The position numbers and the translations under genes are program-made. Shown here one piece after another: positions 60,401 through 64,000 of a stretch of DNA of 64,000 nt. Each line of letters begins with the position of its first letter. The first letter of the stretch is position 1. The stretch is taken from the NCBI RefSeq assembly GCF_000716785.1, contig NZ_JNYY01000030.1, forward strand, positions 18,152-82,151, written 5' to 3'. The notes under the pieces were generated by a model. That model made no database searches, was not told the origin of the DNA, and was given only the letters and a program-made list of their open reading frames with translations. This DNA comes from Amycolatopsis vancoresmycina (GTDB taxonomy: Bacteria; Actinomycetota; Actinomycetes; Mycobacteriales; Pseudonocardiaceae).

Positions 60401-62630
60401 GGTCGCTCACGGCCGCGGCCAGCTCGTCGAGCAGCGGGTCCATGTGCGCGCTGTGGAAGGCGACGTCCGAGTCGACCAGCCGGCCGCCCGTGCCCTCCGC
60501 CCGCAGCTGGTCGGCGAACTCCTGGATCGCGGTGACGTCACCGGAAACCACGGTCGACGTCGTCGCCGCGGCGACCGCGACCGCGAGGTCGGTGCGCCCG
60601 GCGAGCCGGGTTTCGGCGTCCTCCGGCGGCAGCGCCACCATGACCATGCCGCCCTGGCCCGCGACCCGGCGCAGCAGCACCGAGCGCCGGCAGGCCAGCC
60701 GGGCGCCGTCCTCCAGCGAGAACACGCCGGCGGTGACCGCGGCGGCGATCTCGCCGACCGAGTGCCCGATCACCGCGGCCGGGCGCAGGCCCCGCGCGCG
60801 CCAGGTCTCGGCCAGCGCCACCTGCATCGCGAAGATCATCGGCTGGATCACGTCGACCGGCTGCCGGGCGTCGGAGCGCACGGTGGCCCGCGGCGACACG
60901 CCGAGTTCGGCGGTGAAAATCGGTTCCAGCCGGTCGAACACCTCAGTGAAGACGGGATCGGTGTCCAGCAGCTCCCGGCCCATCCCGATCCACTGCGAGC
61001 CGTGGCCGGAGAAGACCCAGACGACCCCGGCGGCCGCGGCCGGCCCGGCCACCGAGTCCGGGCCCGAGACGGCGACCTCGCCGAGGCGGTTGACCAGCTC
61101 GGTGCGGTCCGCGGCGAACACCGTGGCCCGGTGCGGCAGGTGCGGCCGCCGCACGGCGAGGGTGTGCCCGACGTCGGTCAGGTCGACGTCGCGGTGCCCG
61201 GTCAGCCAGCCGACGAGCCGGCCCGCGTTCTTCCGCAGCGCTTCGGGACTGGCGCCGGACACCGGGAACAGGGCGGCCCCGCAGTCCTCCGTGGACGGCT
61301 GGGCGGCTTCGGTGCCCGCTTCTTCCAGGATGACGTGCGCGATCGTGCCGCCGTAGCCGTACCCGGACACCCCGGCCCGGCGCGGACCGGCCGACTCCGG
61401 GAACGGGGTCCGGCCGGTCACCACGCGCAGCCGCGCTTCTTCCCAGGGGATGGCCGGGTTGGGCTCGGTGCAGTTCAGGCTGGGCGGGATCTCGGCGTGC
61501 TGGAGGGCCAGCACGGCCTTGATGACGCCGGCGACGCCGGCCCCCGCCTCCAGGTGGCCGATGTTGGGCTTGACCGAGCCGATCAGGCAGGGCTCGTCGA
61601 CCGGACGGCCCTTGCCGAACACCGCCGCCATCGCCGCGGCCTCCAGCGGGTCGCCCGCGCGGGTGCCGGTGCCGTGCGCCTCGACGTAGCCGACCGTCGC
61701 CGGGTCGATCCCCGACGCCTCGTACGCGCGGCGCATCAGGTGCGCCTGCGCGTCGCCGCTCGGGGCCATGATGCCGTTCGTCCGGCCGTCCTGGTGCACG
61801 GCGCTGCCGCGCAGCACCGCGAGCACGTGGTCACCGTCGCGCTCGGCGTCGGAAAGCCGCTTGAGCACGACGATGCCGCCGCCTTCGCCACGGCCGTAGC
61901 CGTCGGCCGCGGCGTCGAACGACTTGCAGCGCCCGTCGGGGGAGGTGGCCCCGGCCGCGTCCAGGACGAGCGACAGGCCGGGGGCGGCCATGATCAGCAC
62001 GCCGCCGGCCAGCGCCACCGGGCACTCCCCGGCGCGCAGGGCCTGCGCCGCCAGGTGGATCGACACCAGCGACGACGAGCACGCCGTGTCCACCACGGCA
62101 CTCGGCCCGCGCAGGTCCAGCGCGTAGGAGACCCGGTTGGCCACCGCGCAGAACGAGCTGCCGATGCCGGTCCACGCCTCGATCCGCGGGAGGTCCTCCA
62201 GGAGCCGCCGGCCGTAGTCGTCGGCGCCGACGCCCATGAAGACGCCGGTGTCGGTGCCGGCGAGCGAGCGCGGCGGGATGCCCGCGTGCTCGAGCGCCTC
62301 CCAGGCCAGTTCCAGCACGATCCGCTGCTGCGGGTCCATCAGCGCGGCTTCACGCGGGGTGAGGTCGAAGAAGTCCGCGTCGAAACCCTTGATGTCGTCC
62401 AGGAAGGCGCCGGCCTTGGTGACGTCGCGCAGCGCGGCCGCGTGCCCGCCGCTCTGCCGCGCGTACCACGCCCAGCGCTCTTCCGGGACCTCGCCGATCG
62501 CGTCCCGGCCGTCGCGGAGCAGGCGCCAGAACTTCTCCGGAGAGTCGACGCCGCCGGCGAAGCGGCAGGCCATCCCGACGATGGCGATCGGCTCCGGGGT
62601 GTCCCGGGACTGCTCGAGCCGCTCGGTCAT
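57402..62630 (-). CDS. Iterative type I aromatic polyketide synthase (6-methylsalicylate type)
   Basis: A 1742-residue PKS with the order KS-AT-DH-KR-ACP and no release domain. The KS has Cys184 in VDTACSSSL, with EAHGTGT and NIGHLEAGAG. The AT has GHSVGEIAAA (about 625). The DH-like domain has HPVRNVEIIPAAVLLNTF (His about 928), where Asn stands in place of the common Gly. The KR has VTGGLGVLGLRVAQW (about 1380) with SSSGYLLG and SYAAANAF. The ACP has MGLDSVMTV (about 1692). This order matches MdpB, NcsB-like and ChlB1-like synthases, which make 6-methylsalicylate or related acids. One ketoreduction and four acetate units would give 6-methylsalicylate. Product identity is inference. Confidence 0.93.
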   Translation of the reverse strand: MTERLEQSRDTPEPIAIVGMACRFAGGVDSPEKFWRLLRDGRDAIGEVPEERWAWYARQSGGHAAALRDVTKAGAFLDDIKGFDADFFDLTPREAALMDPQQRIVLELAWEALEHAGIPPRSLAGTDTGVFMGVGADDYGRRLLEDLPRIEAWTGIGSSFCAVANRVSYALDLRGPSAVVDTACSSSLVSIHLAAQALRAGECPVALAGGVLIMAAPGLSLVLDAAGATSPDGRCKSFDAAADGYGRGEGGGIVVLKRLSDAERDGDHVLAVLRGSAVHQDGRTNGIMAPSGDAQAHLMRRAYEASGIDPATVGYVEAHGTGTRAGDPLEAAAMAAVFGKGRPVDEPCLIGSVKPNIGHLEAGAGVAGVIKAVLALQHAEIPPSLNCTEPNPAIPWEEARLRVVTGRTPFPESAGPRRAGVSGYGYGGTIAHVILEEAGTEAAQPSTEDCGAALFPVSGASPEALRKNAGRLVGWLTGHRDVDLTDVGHTLAVRRPHLPHRATVFAADRTELVNRLGEVAVSGPDSVAGPAAAAGVVWVFSGHGSQWIGMGRELLDTDPVFTEVFDRLEPIFTAELGVSPRATVRSDARQPVDVIQPMIFAMQVALAETWRARGLRPAAVIGHSVGEIAAAVTAGVFSLEDGARLACRRSVLLRRVAGQGGMVMVALPPEDAETRLAGRTDLAVAVAAATTSTVVSGDVTAIQEFADQLRAEGTGGRLVDSDVAFHSAHMDPLLDELAAAVSDLEPRPAGLPLYSTALTDPRAETVRDGAYWAGNLRNQVRFVQALTAALQDGYRLFLEVSPHPVVEHSINETFDGLGITDGFATHTLRRAKPERETMLTNLGLLYGNGAEVDWRALWPEGGVADLPTYSWQHKPHWAEEPEAPTSVAEHHDVAGHTLLGGRTVVRGTTPAHVWATRLDRDSRPYPGSHPVRNVEIIPAAVLLNTFATAAAAVGPWSDLAEVSLRVPVSVTSPRDLQVVLQDGAIRLSSRLSRKDTPAQNGTEGAGRADSGWATHTTATIEPRTAPAAQAPAEAAERLPAGFVIDRLASLGVAAMGFPWVVEEIHRGDGTLVATVQAEPEPGTLRNTWASVLDAALSTASVVFTGPPILRMPAHIQRVSLGDTPPARATITVRQTGDLTVDVEITDPDGVLAGRMAGLRYGVLDGAPSADSGTGVNPRELVHPIGWQPADRTEPAERRPAVLVGPDSALIGRLTERLAGAAVPFRVVTGPDELTEDELSGGHDVLVVPGRARPGTTGSAATGTSWLLAATAQRLASGQSRLWCVTQGVRRGADEAALAHASAWGVGRIIGGEHPEIWGGVVDVGDSPEDVPALLDVLRTVRGEDVVAIREGEPLVPRLLALDGEAPGRLRGCQPDGTYLVTGGLGVLGLRVAQWLADRGARRIVLAGRHGLPPRDTWDTETDPETVARLDAVRSLERLGVTVVAVAVDIADHDEAARLLSPAALGLPPFRGVVHAAGVLDNRALRTLDEESLRTVLRPKVDGGLTLHKLFPPGSVDFFALFSSSGYLLGLPGQASYAAANAFLDALAAHRRAAGDRGTTSFGWTSWRGLGMSTSSAIIDVELAARGTADIALADAFAAWEVVEQHDLGYAAVLRTVPLEPGDHRLPVLSALPEDTPQDDGGEPEQDEPWAGLTGPELVAVLTGEIRAQVSAETQLPAAEVDPRRPLVEMGLDSVMTVRIRRGLERRFGLQLPSTLFWDRPTVEAVVELLAERLTPVELEQAA

Positions 62631-63697
62631 CGGCCCACCTGGCCTGGCGCGTCCTTGTGGGCGACGACGAGCGCGTGGCTGAAGCCCATGTCCGGGTGCA
62701 GCTCGACGCGGGAGAAGCCGGCGTCGAGCGCGGCGCGCTCCATGTCACCCGGGGCGTAGGTCATGCCCTCGCCCGAAGCGAGCGTGAGGAAGTAGGGCGA
62801 GACCAGCCCGGCGGCCATCGACCCGGTGCCCTCCTCGTTGCTGACCCAGTTGTAGACCAGGCACGTCCCGCCCTCGGGCAGCGCGTCGTAGCACCGGCGC
62901 AGCAGCGCGGTGTTGCGCTCCAGGGACCAGATTTCGAAGATGTGGAACACGAAGATCGCGTCCGCGCCCTCGGGGTAGCGGTCGTGGAGGATGTCGCCCG
63001 GGTGGAAGTGCACGCGCTTGCGGATGCCCGGGTCCTCGATCCGGTCGGCGGCCAGGCGCGTCACGCTCTCCTGGTCCATCACCGTCACCTCGAGCTCGGG
63101 GTAGCGCTTGGCCAGCTCCACGGAGTTGGCGCCGTCGCCGCCGGCGATGTCGATGGCGTGGCGGATGTGGGAGAAGTCGTACTTCTCGAGGATCTGCTCG
63201 AACGCCCGCCGGGAGGCGTCGCCCATGTTGTCGTAGAACACCTTCTGCAGGTCCGGGGTCGCGGTGAGCCGCTCGTAGAGCGTGTCGCCCGGGCCCTCCA
63301 GCCGGCGCAGGCCGACGTTCGTGTTCTGCCGCAGGGCTTCCGCGAAGTCGACCATCGTGGCGTTGATGATCTTCGCCTGGATGTCGACGAGCGGGCCGAG
63401 GAACCGCTCACCCTCGCGCAGGAGCTTGCGCTCGACCATCTTGCTGTTGACGTACTTGTCGCCGCTCTTCTCGAGCAACAGCAACGAGGCGAGCCCGAGC
63501 AGGAGGATCCGCGCCGGCTGCCGCTCGATGCCGAGCGCCGCCGCCGTCTCGTCCACGTCCAGGCCGCCCGCGGCGTCGAGCTTCTCGAACAGCTCGAACT
63601 CCAGCGCGGTGCGCAGCAACTCGAACGCGGTGGTGCCGTGGACCAGGATCCGCAAGTAGTCGGCTTCAGAGATCGTGACCTTGCGACTGTCCGCCAT
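62627..63697 (-). CDS. SAM-dependent methyltransferase of aromatic acid operon
   Basis: A 356-residue methyltransferase of the DnrK/TcmO-like O-methyltransferase fold. The N-terminal helical dimerisation domain has FELLRTALEFELFEKLDAAGGLDVDETAAALGI. The SAM loop is AIDIAGGDGANSVELAKRYP near residue 180, and VFHIFEIWSLERNTALLRRCYDALPEGG follows. The ATG at 63697 has GGAGGAA before it. It overlaps the PKS start by an ATGA junction and is first in the operon methyltransferase-PKS-ligase. By analogy with maduropeptin, where 6-methylsalicylate gains a further methyl group, it may act on carbon or oxygen of the acid. The sequence alone does not decide which. Confidence 0.87.
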   Translation of the reverse strand: MADSRKVTISEADYLRILVHGTTAFELLRTALEFELFEKLDAAGGLDVDETAAALGIERQPARILLLGLASLLLLEKSGDKYVNSKMVERKLLREGERFLGPLVDIQAKIINATMVDFAEALRQNTNVGLRRLEGPGDTLYERLTATPDLQKVFYDNMGDASRRAFEQILEKYDFSHIRHAIDIAGGDGANSVELAKRYPELEVTVMDQESVTRLAADRIEDPGIRKRVHFHPGDILHDRYPEGADAIFVFHIFEIWSLERNTALLRRCYDALPEGGTCLVYNWVSNEEGTGSMAAGLVSPYFLTLASGEGMTYAPGDMERAALDAGFSRVELHPDMGFSHALVVAHKDAPGQVGR

Positions 63698-63941
63698 GAT
63701 TCCTCCGCTGGATTCACCTGAGTCGCATCCGGATGCGACACACCTGCCGTCCATCGTGTACCGCCCGCCCGCGCCCGCTCGCCTCCTTTCATGCGATCCA
63801 CCGACGCCGAAGCGCTTCGGGCAAAGCAGAAAACGGGTCCCGCCGAAGTCGCACCAGCGCGACGGCCTGGAAGGGAGGTGGCTGGGTGGTCTGCCGCAGC
63901 TGGTCGTGAGTGAGAAACAGTGTTAGAGCCTGTTCTTGAAC
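63698..63941. promoter_or_regulatory. Promoter region of aromatic acid operon
   Basis: These 244 bases contain no supported gene. They must carry the promoter of the leftward operon. GGTCGTGAGTG occurs at about 63902-63912 and matches one arm of the extragenic hairpin at 55404, but the other arm is missing. The transposase end begins 30 bases further right, so an insertion may have cut this palindrome. Confidence 0.4.
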
Positions 63942-64000
63942 TTAGGTGCGTTGGGTGAGGCGGCGGCTGGTGATGCGGATGATGCTCCAGCGGACCATGG
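63942..64000 (-). mobile_element. C-terminal end of a transposase (IS5-like), cut by the window edge
   Basis: On the minus strand the last 18 codons read MVRWSIIRITSRRLTQRT and end in TAA at 63942. This is typical of the tail of IS5-family DDE transposases in actinomycetes. The catalytic region lies beyond the window. The bases between 63920 and 63942 may form the element's terminal repeat. Confidence 0.5.

Overview
The window reads as part of the chromosome of a high-GC actinomycete. Third codon positions are strongly GC, most genes have GGAGG-type ribosome sites, the regulators are of SARP, ECF and HxlR type, and there is a TTA codon in one glycosyltransferase gene. Repeats and domain styles suggest an Amycolatopsis-like pseudonocardial host, but that is inference. 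No rRNA, tRNA or CRISPR array was seen.

Positions 1 to about 6.7 kb are ordinary flanking genes: the end of a LuxR-type response regulator, a two-in-one sensor kinase, a DUF899 protein, a Sua5/YciO protein, a TIGR03084 protein, and a YCII/ECF42 sigma pair. From about 6.8 kb the window becomes an enediyne antibiotic cluster that runs off the right edge. Control genes come first (HxlR, SARP, AraC), then the core operon: two DUF1702 proteins, UnbV, UnbU, a DUF5987 protein, a GMC oxidoreductase, a TIGR03084 protein, the enediyne polyketide synthase PKSE (KS-AT-ACP-KR-DH-PPTase), its hotdog thioesterase, a flavin reductase and a dedicated acyl-CoA carboxylase (beta plus epsilon). Left-pointing genes follow: an AhpD-like protein, a methyltransferase, a P450 and an SgcJ homologue. 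SgcJ, the flavin reductase and the GMC enzyme point to a nine-membered core.

From 32 to 45 kb lie tailoring and supply genes: several proteins of unknown function, two flavoproteins, a second AhpD-like protein, a DAHP synthase, an SRPBCC protein, a second P450, a molybdopterin oxidoreductase, an SDR and a Tat-exported multicopper oxidase. From 45.6 to 55.3 kb is a nucleotide-sugar set: aminotransferase, UDP-glucose dehydrogenase, UDP-glucuronate decarboxylase-like enzyme, sugar C-methyltransferase and glycosyltransferase. It is interrupted by a DoxX/ECF/cupin/hydrolase block. The predicted sugar is a C-methylated 4-amino-4-deoxypentose, as in madurosamine.

From 55.8 to 63.7 kb a tightly overlapping left-pointing operon encodes a methyltransferase, an iterative aromatic PKS (KS-AT-DH-KR-ACP, 6-methylsalicylate type) and an aryl-acid AMP ligase. 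Together these predict a maduropeptin-like enediyne: a nine-membered core carrying a methylated salicylate-type acid and an amino C-methyl pentose. The chromoprotein apoprotein, an exporter and beta-tyrosine genes are not in view. A transposase end sits at the right margin. The hybrid gene set, the unknown proteins and a duplicated glycosyltransferase tail are the main points of novelty.
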